Part shown: piece after piece, positions 27,864 to 35,733 of the stretch
Layout of the letters: each line of letters opens with the position of its first letter
Numbering within the stretch: position 1 is the first letter of the stretch
Virus record (IMG/VR): IMGVR_UViG_3300031576_000179
Coordinates: 1 to 38,026 of that record
Direction: 5' to 3' (one strand)
Origin: a virus
DNA length: 38,026 nt
The notes under the pieces: generated by a model
Database searches by the model: none
The model's input: only the letters and a program-made list of their open reading frames with translations
What the model was told of the DNA's origin: nothing
Position numbers and translations under genes: made by a program

Positions 27864-29714
27864 ATGGCAACTAGAGCTGAAGAGATACAAAAAGCTATTA
27901 AAGAAGCTCAGAATCGTTTGGCAAAAGCTACCAGCAAGGCTGCCAAAGATTCCATAAAAGCCAAAATTGCCAATCTACAAAAACAATTGGCTGATAATAA
28001 GCCCGTTCAGGCAGAAAAGCCCCCACCTCCACCCCCTGGCGAAACACGACCCGATCCCTATTACGTCCCTCCCTATGTTGGGCCAGGAGGAGAGGTGATC
28101 CCTGCTAGTGGAACCCCCCCTCCACCTCCTCCACCACCACCTCCTCCCGGTGAGCCACCACCGCCTGAGGATAAGGATGAGGACGAGGACGAAGATGTCT
28201 TTTCCGAAAAAGAATCTGAACTTGAAGATTTAATTGCAAAGGCCCTCGCGGCTGGAAAAACTAATAAAGTAAATCGGTATAGAAAACAATTAAAAGACCT
28301 TCGAGCGGGGAAGCCGCCCCCCGGCGAGCCACCTCCCGGGGGACCGCCTCCTGGGGGGGCGGGCGGAAGGCGCAAAGGAAAATCTCGCACCATGGACGAA
28401 GTTCTAGAGGATTTTAGGAAAGCCCAAGAAGTAAGCAAGGAGATGGGCCTTGAAGATCCCCTTGATAGATTAAGAACTGGACCAACGGAAGAGGAGCAGT
28501 TTCTTACAGAATCTCAACGGGCCTTAATGGATCCCCGTTTGTCCTCTTATGTAGGTAAAAGATCGGAACAACAAAAACGTCTTCTTGAAGACTTAAGGGG
28601 TAGTGCGGAATGGGGCGGCCAAAGACAGGAAGAAACCAAAAATCTTCTTGCTCAATTACAGGCAGAGACGGGCACTGCTGGGGCCAGATCTCCCGAGCAG
28701 CAAAGACTTCTTGAGCAATTAGGCGGCATGGCCGAAGGGGCGGGGAAAAGAAGTGAGGCTCGACAGAAATACTTAGATACGCTTCAAGGAAGGGCTGACA
28801 AGGCAGGAGAGAGAACCCAAGAGATGACAGAGACGATAGCTCTTATGAAGGGCGGTCTTGCTGGGCTTAATGCCCAGGAAAATCAAGCCCTAAGAGAGCA
28901 ATCCATGAGAGAGGCCCAAAGGCAGCAGCAAACAGCCCAAAGGGACTTGGCCACCACTCAGGCTAGGGGTGGAGTACGCGGTGCGGCAGCGAGTGCTCAG
29001 GCCTTACAAGCTGGCAAGCAGTTTGGCAAGTCCGCTCTTGAATCTGAACAAGATTTGCTTCTTAGAAATGTTGATATTCAAGATGAAAGACGCCGAGCCT
29101 TTGCTCAGCTTTTAGGGGGAGAGGAAAGAGCCGAGTTTGGTCGTGGAACTGAAGCCCTTGGTATGTATGGGGGCGAGCTAAGGGGAGCGGAAGAGACCGA
29201 GTTCGCTCAGAAAGCCCAGATGTTTGACCAATATGGTAGAGCGCTTTCTGCGCAAGAATCGGCTGAAGCTGCAAGGAAGGGAGAAGCTTTTGATAGATAT
29301 GGTAATAAGCTTTCTGCGGCTCAAGCTGCCGAGTTCGAAAGAAAAAATATAGGACTTCAAGCTTATGCAAAGCAGCTTGGGGGACAAGAACAGGCAGAAT
29401 TTGAACGTCCCCAATCTGTAAGAGCAGAAATGGGTCAATTCCTTGGTCAAAGAGGAAAAGAACAGCTAGCCAGGGAACAAACCAATCTTGAACAGCAAGC
29501 AGCCGAAAGAGCTTCAAAGCTTGCCGCTCTTACTGGCATTACTGGTTATGGTGCAGCTAAGGAGAGTACGGGAAGACAGTATAGATTAGCCAGGCAAGCT
29601 ATGAGACAACAAAGAAGGGGCGGCGGCGCTGGCCAGCAGCCACCGGGAGTCAATCCTAATCAAGCTTACATCGATGAGATAGAAAGACTTGGTAGAGAGA
29701 GGGGTTATTTATGA
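27864..29714 (+). CDS. 616-aa ejection-type protein with two tandem repeat arrays
   Basis: Mostly helical and Gln/Glu/Ala/Arg-rich, with a disordered Pro-rich segment at about residues 50-115. It has five 21-residue units (residues 233-337) and four 22-residue units (424-511), and a linker with ARGGVRGAAASAQALQAGK, a texture I associate with podovirus internal virion proteins. It begins with a coiled-coil MATRAEEIQKAIKEAQNRL. Next to a transglycosylase-bearing protein and a glycine-zipper protein, it likely forms part of the DNA-ejection apparatus. There is no membrane segment. The stop overlaps the next gene's ATG by 4 bases. Confidence 0.65.
   Translation: MATRAEEIQKAIKEAQNRLAKATSKAAKDSIKAKIANLQKQLADNKPVQAEKPPPPPPGETRPDPYYVPPYVGPGGEVIPASGTPPPPPPPPPPPGEPPPPEDKDEDEDEDVFSEKESELEDLIAKALAAGKTNKVNRYRKQLKDLRAGKPPPGEPPPGGPPPGGAGGRRKGKSRTMDEVLEDFRKAQEVSKEMGLEDPLDRLRTGPTEEEQFLTESQRALMDPRLSSYVGKRSEQQKRLLEDLRGSAEWGGQRQEETKNLLAQLQAETGTAGARSPEQQRLLEQLGGMAEGAGKRSEARQKYLDTLQGRADKAGERTQEMTETIALMKGGLAGLNAQENQALREQSMREAQRQQQTAQRDLATTQARGGVRGAAASAQALQAGKQFGKSALESEQDLLLRNVDIQDERRRAFAQLLGGEERAEFGRGTEALGMYGGELRGAEETEFAQKAQMFDQYGRALSAQESAEAARKGEAFDRYGNKLSAAQAAEFERKNIGLQAYAKQLGGQEQAEFERPQSVRAEMGQFLGQRGKEQLAREQTNLEQQAAERASKLAALTGITGYGAAKESTGRQYRLARQAMRQQRRGGGAGQQPPGVNPNQAYIDEIERLGRERGYL
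28560..28874 (+). repeat. Five tandem 21-codon repeats in the 616-aa protein
   Basis: The unit follows R-(S/T/Q)-x-E-x-x-x-x-L-L-x-x-L-x-G-x-A-x-x-A-G. Examples begin RSEQQKRLLEDL, RSPEQQRLLEQL and RSEARQKYLDTL. The copies have diverged in DNA but keep the exact 63-base period, so spacing is under selection. Confidence 0.7.
29133..29396 (+). repeat. Four tandem 22-codon repeats in the 616-aa protein
   Basis: The unit follows E-(F/A)-x-R-K-x-x-x-F-D-x-Y-G-x-x-L-S-A-x-Q-x-A. Copies two and three share FDQYGRALSAQ and FDRYGNKLSAAQ. The period is exactly 66 bases. Confidence 0.7.
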
Positions 29715-31435
29715 CACATTCATATCCATATGGTGACTATGCTTCAGGAGTTCCTGACTATCCCTATAGGAGCCTGATTTTTGATGAAGCAGGGGAATAT
29801 GGAATAGATCCCAACGAGGCAATAAGGCAGGTCTTTGCAGAGTCTTCTGGAGATCCTTATTCTATAGGGGAACTCGGAGAGCGGGGGCTTATGCAGCTTT
29901 TACCTTCTACCGCAGCCGAAGAAGCTCAAAGACAAGGGATTTTTTCTCCCAATTTATTTGACCCGGAAACCAACTTAAAACTTGGTCTTGGTTATGCTAG
30001 GAAGCAACAAGATGAATTTGGTCCACTTGGTCCTATTGGTTATAATTGGGGGGAGGGAAACTTAAGAGGCGCCCTAGCTCAAGCCGCAACCACAAGAGAG
30101 CCCATCTCTTCTTTTATTCCACCAGGCCCTGAAACATACGCAAGTAAGATTAAAGGCGAAGATGTTTTTTCCATGCTACCTAAAGGGGAAGATAAGAATA
30201 TCCAAACCCTTGAAACCACTTCCGCTTTAGGTGGCTTTGGTGGAGGGGCTGGGGGTGGAGAAGAAGAGGAGGGATTAACTCCCCGAGGAAAAAGAATTAG
30301 AGATCTCTCAGAAGAGATGAAGAGCTACCAAGAAGAGAAGGAGAGGCTTGAAGAGTCCCTTAAATCACCCGCCCCTCTGACCGCTGGTGAGTCTTTTGGC
30401 ATGATAGGCATACCAGCCCTAGGAGTCCTTTTGGGGGCCGCCCTGGCGGGCAAGAGGGGGGCTCTAGCGGGCACCCAGGCTGGCCTGGCTGGTCTGGAAG
30501 TGGCCCAGAAGGGAGTAGCGGAAAGAGAGAGACAGGTTAGGGAGATTGGCAAAGAAAGGTTCCAAGATCTTACCAGACTCCAGCAGGAGAGCAGGGGAGA
30601 GATTAGAAGGCAGGAAGAGGCGCAGCTTGATTTTGGGGAAAGGTCGGTTAGAGAAGACAGATATTTATCCAACCCTTTGGTTAAAACAGCAATAGCCAAG
30701 ATACGGAGCGGAAAAGAGGATACTGTCACCCAGGAGGAACAAGAGGCCCTGGCCAGTTCCTCACTGGAAGAACAAAGGCTTGTTGATATAGCAAGAAAGG
30801 AGCGTGGTGTTGAGGGGCGCTTCGGGAAGGCTCAAGATCTTAGAGAGCGGCAAAACCAGATGAGAATAGAACAAGGGATCCCCGCTCCCTATAGGGCCGT
30901 GAGCCCAGGAGCCAAAAAGCTTAGACCGGAAGATGCCGCAGAATATTCAAGTCGGTATGCGGGGGTCCAATCCATGATCCGCTCAATTGAGGATATGGCA
31001 CAAACCGGCAGATTTGCTTTTACACGTGAAGATGCAATTCTAGCGGGGGCACTCTCTGGCATAATAACAAATCAATTCAGAGAGGCCACAAAATCTGGTG
31101 CCAACTTCACAGGAACCGAACAGGGATTTATTAAAAAATCAATCATGCCCAAGCTGGCCGCCGGAAGAACTTGGGAATCCATTCTAGCCACCCTGACGGG
31201 AAGAGATCAGGAGATGTACTTACGAATAATCCCCAAGGCTTTAAACGCTGGTATTGATGCTGAGCTTATAGCCCTTGGTTATACAAGACCTGGGGGCGAA
31301 TACAACGAGCGCCAATGGAAGGAATTAGATAGAGATTATGGGGGAGCATCTCCCATTGCCGGGACTCCGCTCGTGGGAAAGGAAGAAAAAAAAGCCAAGA
31401 TTTTAGCAGAGATTAAAGCAAGAAGGGGTAAATAA
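29711..31435 (+). CDS. Ejection protein with N-terminal lytic transglycosylase domain
   Basis: This 574-aa protein has residues about 25-135 as an SLT-type domain: AIRQVFAESSGDPYS with the catalytic Glu44, GLMQLLPSTA (59-68), ETNLKLGLGYARKQQ, and an aromatic GYNWGEGN. It would cut the glycan strands to let the tail tube or DNA pass the cell wall, like T7 gp16. Residues about 225-260 are hydrophobic and Gly/Ala-rich (MIGIPALGVLLGAALAG). The rest is helical. It overlaps the 616-aa gene by 4 bases and is followed one base later by the 649-aa gene. Confidence 0.8.
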   Translation: MTHSYPYGDYASGVPDYPYRSLIFDEAGEYGIDPNEAIRQVFAESSGDPYSIGELGERGLMQLLPSTAAEEAQRQGIFSPNLFDPETNLKLGLGYARKQQDEFGPLGPIGYNWGEGNLRGALAQAATTREPISSFIPPGPETYASKIKGEDVFSMLPKGEDKNIQTLETTSALGGFGGGAGGGEEEEGLTPRGKRIRDLSEEMKSYQEEKERLEESLKSPAPLTAGESFGMIGIPALGVLLGAALAGKRGALAGTQAGLAGLEVAQKGVAERERQVREIGKERFQDLTRLQQESRGEIRRQEEAQLDFGERSVREDRYLSNPLVKTAIAKIRSGKEDTVTQEEQEALASSSLEEQRLVDIARKERGVEGRFGKAQDLRERQNQMRIEQGIPAPYRAVSPGAKKLRPEDAAEYSSRYAGVQSMIRSIEDMAQTGRFAFTREDAILAGALSGIITNQFREATKSGANFTGTEQGFIKKSIMPKLAAGRTWESILATLTGRDQEMYLRIIPKALNAGIDAELIALGYTRPGGEYNERQWKELDRDYGGASPIAGTPLVGKEEKKAKILAEIKARRGK

Positions 31436-31436
31436 A

Positions 31437-33386
31437 ATGGCAGACCTCTCCTTAGAAGATTTTACCCAAGAAGAATTAGCTAGCTTATCAGAAGAAGAGA
31501 TTGATAGCTTGGCAGAAAGGTTGGCCTCGCAAGAGGATTCGAGCGGTGACCGCGATCTTAGCTCATTAAGTAGAAGCTTTGGTGGTTCTTCTGATGAACC
31601 TTCTTATATTAGTGATAGTTCGGGACAGATCCTTCCAAGTGATTTAACTAGGCCCTCTGGCGCCCCCATCCTTCCTACCCTGGGAGCTATTGGAGGAGGT
31701 CTCGCAGGTAGTCTAGCAGGCCCTATTGGAATGGCAGCGGGCGCAACACTAGGAGAGTCGGGCGGTAAGGGACTAGAGCGTTGGATAGCGGGAGAACCTG
31801 GCGTTTTCGGAGAAGAGCTTTTATCTCTCAACCCACTAGAAAATCCTGCTATTTTGAATTTTGCTATCCCTGGTGCTTTAGGAGCAATAAGCAAGGGAAC
31901 CAAAGCTTTAGGCCGGGGGGCGAGGAGAATGGCCCAGATGGCGGAAGAGTCTGTTTTTGAGGTTCCTACAGCACTCAAGAAAAAGGAAATTGCTAAGGGC
32001 CTTCAAGAGGTTACTGAGGAAACTGGCGCAATTACTCTTAAAACAGACATTCAAAAAGCGCTTGATGCCTCTAAACAAGAGGGTATCTTTTCTGGTAGAA
32101 TAGATCCTGAGAGGATTGAGTTTGCTAGAGCAAGTAAAGTACAAGAGCTTTCTGCTCAATTAGAAGAGGAGTTGGATGTACTGGATAGAGCTGTTGGTAT
32201 TCATAGTGGTCGTCTACTGGGTGAACGTGTTCTTCCCTCGCTAGATGGTGCTTCCGAGTATGTAAGCACATATCGCGCTTCTCCTGGCGCAAAGATAGAA
32301 CTGCAAAAAAGATTAAATGAGTGGAGAGAGCTTATTGGACAAAGCTGGGATGGTAGCCTATCAGATCTCCATCGTTTCAAAAAAGAAGTGTACGAAAAGA
32401 TAAACTATAAGCGTCTTGAAGATCCCAATCTCATAGAGCAAGAAAAGGCAGTCTTAGATAGCTTAGTTGCCAAAGGGCTTAAAGAAACAATTGAACAAGA
32501 AGCTGATAGGCTTATACAAGATCCTGTAAAAAAAGATTTAGTTAAAAATCTAAATGAAAGGCTCTCTAACCTTCTCCAAATCAAACCCATCACTGTTGCC
32601 GCTGCAGCTCAAAAACCAACTCTGCAACAAATGATGGCTACAGGAGCCTCTGCCGTAGTAGGAAGCGGATTGGGTCCCTTAGGTACGCTAGGAGGCGGGC
32701 TTGGTGCTTACCTTGCTCAAACCCCGCAAGGAAGGCTACTGGGTAGGAACCTTCTAGAGGAAGTAGCAAATAGAACTCCAGGGATAGCTTCTCTTTTAGA
32801 AAAAGGATCCTTGCCGCTTATGGGCGCTAGTGCTGCGGGCAGGAATTTACCAGTTAATCAAGAAACCCCAGAGGGCCTGCGAAACTTGCTAGAACAGGGA
32901 GGTGGCGGCGGTGGGGGTGGGCCAACATTACCGACCGAAGTTCCGCTTTCTATCGAAGAGCTGCCAAGAATGAGTGGTGGATGGACTCCGGAAGTTGTTT
33001 CTAGCTTTGCACAAAAGATGATAGGTGGCGGGAAAGAAGAAGTAGGTAAGGGATTGATTTTAAAAATGGTCGAAGCCCAAAGAAGCCAGGATTTTGGAAA
33101 GATGCAGAAGCTTGTTGCTGATGCCGCTAAACTTTTCCCTGAATATTTCGAGAGGGGCGTTGGGATAGATGGGAAGATTTTTCATAAAGAAGATCAGGCA
33201 GAGTACATAAGCCAGCTAGAAAGAGCGGTAAAAAAGGGGGTACTTGATTCTACTTTTCTGGGCCGTCAGATGAATGCGTTTTCAGATCCAAACGATAGCA
33301 GTGTGCTTTCCATGCCGGTTCAGGATAGGGCAGGATCGCCAGCCAGACGAATGTTGCAAGCAGTGCCAAGGCCATTGCCATACTAG
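31437..33386 (+). CDS. 649-aa ejection-type protein with glycine zippers
   Basis: The N-terminus is a disordered acidic region (LSLEDFTQEELASLSEEEID). A glycine zipper follows at about residues 75-105 (LGAIGGGLAGSLAGPIGMAA) and a second at about 400-425 (GASAVVGSGLGPLGTLGGG). Between and after them are long helices. Membrane-insertable zippers within a large helical protein, as the last gene after a transglycosylase protein, fit an internal virion/ejection protein. A polyglycine linker lies near residue 488. It ends the late arm; its TAG overlaps the stop of the first converging minus-arm gene within CTAG. Confidence 0.65.
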   Translation: MADLSLEDFTQEELASLSEEEIDSLAERLASQEDSSGDRDLSSLSRSFGGSSDEPSYISDSSGQILPSDLTRPSGAPILPTLGAIGGGLAGSLAGPIGMAAGATLGESGGKGLERWIAGEPGVFGEELLSLNPLENPAILNFAIPGALGAISKGTKALGRGARRMAQMAEESVFEVPTALKKKEIAKGLQEVTEETGAITLKTDIQKALDASKQEGIFSGRIDPERIEFARASKVQELSAQLEEELDVLDRAVGIHSGRLLGERVLPSLDGASEYVSTYRASPGAKIELQKRLNEWRELIGQSWDGSLSDLHRFKKEVYEKINYKRLEDPNLIEQEKAVLDSLVAKGLKETIEQEADRLIQDPVKKDLVKNLNERLSNLLQIKPITVAAAAQKPTLQQMMATGASAVVGSGLGPLGTLGGGLGAYLAQTPQGRLLGRNLLEEVANRTPGIASLLEKGSLPLMGASAAGRNLPVNQETPEGLRNLLEQGGGGGGGGPTLPTEVPLSIEELPRMSGGWTPEVVSSFAQKMIGGGKEEVGKGLILKMVEAQRSQDFGKMQKLVADAAKLFPEYFERGVGIDGKIFHKEDQAEYISQLERAVKKGVLDSTFLGRQMNAFSDPNDSSVLSMPVQDRAGSPARRMLQAVPRPLPY

Positions 33387-33574
33387 CATCTCCAATTTTT
33401 AGCGACGTGCTTAACACATCTTCTGTAAACCTCAATATCTTTCCAGGAAAGCGGCATGTTGGGGATCTCCCCCCTTCGTCTCATTTCTAGTCTCTCCATG
33501 GCATAGTAATAATAAGCTTCGGGGGTCTTAAGCTTGGGTGCGTCCGCAGACCAGGAATCTTTTAGTTTCGCCAT
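33383..33574 (-). CDS. 63-aa protein, last gene of the minus arm
   Basis: MAKLKDSWSADAPKLKTPEAYYYYAMERLEM and onwards: small, basic, with a YYYYAMERLEMRRRG helix and a C-terminal DIEVYRRCVKHVAKNW. Its start overlaps the upstream gene by 13 bases, and its stop shares CTAG with the late-arm end. The overlap pattern supports a real gene. Function unknown. Confidence 0.55.
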   Translation of the reverse strand: MAKLKDSWSADAPKLKTPEAYYYYAMERLEMRRRGEIPNMPLSWKDIEVYRRCVKHVAKNWRC

Positions 33575-33888
33575 CCAGTTATCGCATCGAGATCAATATT
33601 AATTAAATCTTTTCTAGGAGAAAGTCTTAGCGCATACCAAAGGAAATTTAGAGTATGTTTATAAAATTGCCGTTGCTTCTCCTTATTTAAGCCTTCTCCT
33701 GGTCCCCTTTTAAGCTTAAGAAGCATGTTGTCAACAACTTCTTCAATCCTTTCTTTTAGATCAAAATCTAAAGAGCCGGGAAGCCAGGTTTCCCAATCAT
33801 CTTCACTTCCCATCTTTTTATCAAATTCAGTCTTCAATTCTTTTTTCTCTTTTAGCGTCAGTGCATACTTACCCATTTTCAATCTCAT
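33562..33888 (-). CDS. 108-aa phage protein of unknown function
   Basis: The start at 33888 overlaps the DUF1064 gene's TGA (ATGA), or four codons later at the second Met. It is helical and charged (LTLKEKKELKTEFDKKMGSEDDWETWLPG, then LKERIEEVVDNMLLKLKRGPGEGLNKEKQRQFYKHTLNFLWYAL). It belongs to the tight cluster nuclease, this gene, 63-aa gene at the end of the minus arm. No family is recognised; it may be a replication accessory given its neighbours. Confidence 0.6.
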   Translation of the reverse strand: MRLKMGKYALTLKEKKELKTEFDKKMGSEDDWETWLPGSLDFDLKERIEEVVDNMLLKLKRGPGEGLNKEKQRQFYKHTLNFLWYALRLSPRKDLINIDLDAITGWRN

Positions 33889-34205
33889 ATTTCTTTAATT
33901 TTTATGCCATAAATCGCTTCCATGAGAAGCCTCTTGATAGTGAAAAGTCGATATGGCACGTTATTCTTACAACCCTTTACATCTTCTATGATCATCTTCC
34001 CGTTTTCTATATAGGCGAAATCTCCCACATAAGTACAAAGCTTTACTTCATTTAGTTCTAATTTAAATCTCGGCTGTAGTTTTAGGCCGCTTATTTCTCC
34101 AGCATCTTGTAAGATTTTTAATTCACTATATCTCTTTGCTTCCTTCTTTGAAGCAAAGTTATGACCATCAATTACGGTCCTTCTTGCTCCATACTTATTC
34201 CACAT
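33885..34205 (-). CDS. DUF1064 family nuclease-like protein
   Basis: A phage endonuclease-like family of the PD-(D/E)xK type, sometimes annotated as Holliday-junction resolvase. From MWNKYGARR it reads VIDGHNFASKKEAKRYSELK (helix), then LQPRFKLEL, YVGDFAYIENGKMIIEDVKG. The last part supplies Asp62, Glu74 and Lys77, the expected D, ExK catalytic residues. I start at ATG 34205, which gives an 11-base overlap with the upstream gene and the usual family start; a GTG at 34265 would add 20 residues overlapping that gene. It would process replication or recombination intermediates with ERF and the helicase. Confidence 0.8.
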   Translation of the reverse strand: MWNKYGARRTVIDGHNFASKKEAKRYSELKILQDAGEISGLKLQPRFKLELNEVKLCTYVGDFAYIENGKMIIEDVKGCKNNVPYRLFTIKRLLMEAIYGIKIKEI

Positions 34206-34584
34206 AGCGTGTTGGATAGAAAAGTTCTTTTTTAGCTTTTGCAATTCGGTACTGTTTATATCCACCGTAGTTCTTTTCTAAATATTGCTTAAACGTGAGA
34301 GGCCCCTTGGGAAATTTAAATTCCTTAACATAATATTTTGTGTCTTTATAGTTCTTTCTCTTTGGCTGAAGAAAGATTTCTATTTCTGGCTTATAATAGG
34401 CTTCTTCCGCGATGAGTCTCGCGTCCGCGCCAAAGAGAGTGCATTCAAATTCTGCCCCGTAGTCAGCGCGAAATATGAAATCAATATAGGGAATGCCGCG
34501 TTTGGTACGAGATGAATATATAATTGATTCTAACATGCCAAAGTAATGAAGAAGAATGGGGGGATTCTTAGATCTTCTGGCCAT
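34195..34584 (-). CDS. 129-aa protein, possibly OB-fold single-strand binding type
   Basis: MARRSKNPPILLHYFGML, then beta-rich GIPYIDFIFRADYGAEFECTLFGADARLIAEE and EIEIFLQPKRKNYKDTKYYVKEFKF. The strand order with C-T-L-F-G-x-D-A-x-x-I recalls OB-fold SSB proteins (cxxfgxxA motif), but no diagnostic residue is conclusive. It lies between the GH5 gene and DUF1064. Its ATG is directly preceded by one arm of a 9-bp hairpin and lacks a ribosome binding site at normal distance. Confidence 0.5.
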   Translation of the reverse strand: MARRSKNPPILLHYFGMLESIIYSSRTKRGIPYIDFIFRADYGAEFECTLFGADARLIAEEAYYKPEIEIFLQPKRKNYKDTKYYVKEFKFPKGPLTFKQYLEKNYGGYKQYRIAKAKKELFYPTRYVE

Positions 34585-34585
34585 G

Positions 34586-34612
34586 AGAGAAAGGAAATGA
34601 AAGCCTTTCTCT
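34586..34612. other. 9-bp hairpin before the OB-fold-like gene
   Basis: AGAGAAAGG-9-CCTTTCTCT is a perfect inverted repeat ending one base before the ATG on the minus strand. As minus-strand RNA, its AAAGG arm could be a hidden ribosome binding site; on the plus strand it is followed by TTATTAT and could be a weak terminator for read-through from the late arm. Confidence 0.45.
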
Positions 34613-34629
34613 TATTATGACATGGGATG

Positions 34630-35484
34630 CTATATGTTCAATAGTCTTCTAATCCAGTTATGATGATTTCTTGCCCAGCCCTCTTTTAAAACATCCAGGA
34701 CTTTGCCCTGGGGATTCCAGATCTCAGATTCAAACATCGCGTGATATGTCCAATGCCAGTGCCATTTTTCAAAGATGGATATACAGTCTCCAATGTAAGC
34801 CGCCCTAGATGCCTCATCCGCATAATTGCAGACAGAGAATTCACCCACATATATAGGCTTCTTGGTCTGTTTTTGAAAATTCCTAACGGGTAAGAGAAGT
34901 TTTTTTAACCTTTCCTTGCTAAGATCCTGATCGGGGTATTTTCTTTCTTTTATATATTGGTAGAGTTTTTGATGGGTGAATGCGAGTGGCAGATACATAT
35001 GGACCTCATACCAACAATTAGAGAATCCGTAATCTTGAGCGCTGAGAAAATGGGGTGGATCTGAGAAGGGGAAAGTGAGAATTAATAGCTTCTTATTATC
35101 TTCTTTTCTAAGAAATTCCCCAGTCTCTTTCATTATTGTGCGGATATGGCCAGAGGATCCTTTTGGTTCATTTAGAATTCCATAGCCATGAATTGCAGGC
35201 AACCCCTTGATATGTTGTAAGATTAACGTCCAACCTTTTATCGCAGCACCCTTGCCGAGAGAGGCTGGAACACGATGAAGATCCACAATAAATTTAATCT
35301 TGCCTTCAAATTCTTTCGCAAGGGAGACAAGCTTTGTGGAGTGTTCAATAACCTGCTTTCGCCATAAAGATTCATCTTCGGTTTGATACGGTGCTATTTG
35401 AAAACGTATAAGATTTATCTTTAATGATAAAAGATTTTCGATCTGTTCTTTTGTAGCCTCTGAGCCTACTTGAATGCCGCGCAT
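34630..35484 (-). CDS. Glycoside hydrolase family 5-type enzyme (cellulase/mannanase-like)
   Basis: This 284-aa TIM-barrel protein shows GH5 landmarks in order: first strand RGIQVGSE, LIRFQI with the conserved Arg, FIVDLHR (His70), GYGILNEPKG with acid/base Glu106, WYEVHMYLP (His162, Tyr164), KPIYVGEFSV with nucleophile Glu215, and WHWHWTYH (from Trp241) near the end. GH5 enzymes cut beta-1,4-glucans or mannans. There is no signal peptide, and the gene is in the replication/accessory arm, not among tail genes, so it would act in the cytoplasm or after lysis. The start lacks a clear ribosome binding site and overlaps a 27-codon ORF, suggesting coupled translation. Confidence 0.88.
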   Translation of the reverse strand: MRGIQVGSEATKEQIENLLSLKINLIRFQIAPYQTEDESLWRKQVIEHSTKLVSLAKEFEGKIKFIVDLHRVPASLGKGAAIKGWTLILQHIKGLPAIHGYGILNEPKGSSGHIRTIMKETGEFLRKEDNKKLLILTFPFSDPPHFLSAQDYGFSNCWYEVHMYLPLAFTHQKLYQYIKERKYPDQDLSKERLKKLLLPVRNFQKQTKKPIYVGEFSVCNYADEASRAAYIGDCISIFEKWHWHWTYHAMFESEIWNPQGKVLDVLKEGWARNHHNWIRRLLNI

Positions 35485-35549
35485 TTTTCGTTGGCCAGGG
35501 TGAATAAAATTAGATGCTCTATAAGTTCTTGTTCAGGGCTTTTAGTCAT
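35466..35549 (-). CDS. 27-aa ORF overlapping the GH5 start
   Basis: ATG 35549 overlaps the stop of the preceding 20-codon ORF (ATGA). The product MTKSPEQELIEHLILFTL is a probable amphipathic helix followed by ANEKCAAFK, and it ends 16 bases inside the GH5 gene. It could mainly serve to deliver ribosomes to GH5. Confidence 0.35.
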   Translation of the reverse strand: MTKSPEQELIEHLILFTLANEKCAAFK

Positions 35550-35608
35550 GGCTTATATAATGCTAGAAACATGCCGGCGCCGTCGTTGTGGATTTTTATT
35601 TTGAGCAC
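35546..35608 (-). CDS. 20-aa ORF in the GH5 leader chain
   Basis: GTG 35608 preceded by GAGGAAG encodes VLKIKIHNDGAGMFLALYKP. It overlaps the 17-codon ORF upstream by 13 bases and the 27-codon ORF downstream by ATGA. Confidence 0.3.
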   Translation of the reverse strand: MLKIKIHNDGAGMFLALYKP

Positions 35609-35649
35609 AGCTCTTCCTCATAGATATAAATCACACGCCTAGCTTCCAT
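35596..35649 (-). CDS. 17-aa ORF in the GH5 leader chain
   Basis: ATG 35649 has a perfect AAGGAG with 4-base spacing and encodes MEARRVIYIYEEELCSK. The start region is copied almost exactly from, or to, the start of the pentapeptide gene at 3898. Confidence 0.4.
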   Translation of the reverse strand: MEARRVIYIYEEELCSK

Positions 35650-35708
35650 AATTCTCCTTGGTTAATTGGAAGGCCCAACGGGCCGCCAGCTTCTGGCTTC
35701 CTTTCTAT
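35631..35708 (-). pseudogene. Remnant of a second copy of the 36833-37201 gene start
   Basis: Read from ATA 35708, the frame gives ERKPEAGGPLGLPINQGEL, against ERKPEVGGSLGLPIRQGDV at the start of the 37201 gene. Several differences are silent third-base changes (GAG/GAA, AGA/AGG, AAA/AAG, CAG/CAA), the signature of past protein selection. The start is ATA instead of ATG, and a stop follows after 25 codons. A second-copy fragment truncated by the micro-ORF chain is the simplest view. Confidence 0.6.
35667..35688 (+). repeat. Dispersed hairpin element, copy 4
   Basis: TGG-AA-GGCCC-AAC-GGGCC-G-CCA. It lies inside the remnant gene, and is in the same plus-strand orientation as the late-arm copies although the local genes are on the minus strand. 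Confidence 0.7.
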
Positions 35709-35733
35709 TTTTCATTGCTCACCATTTATCCCT

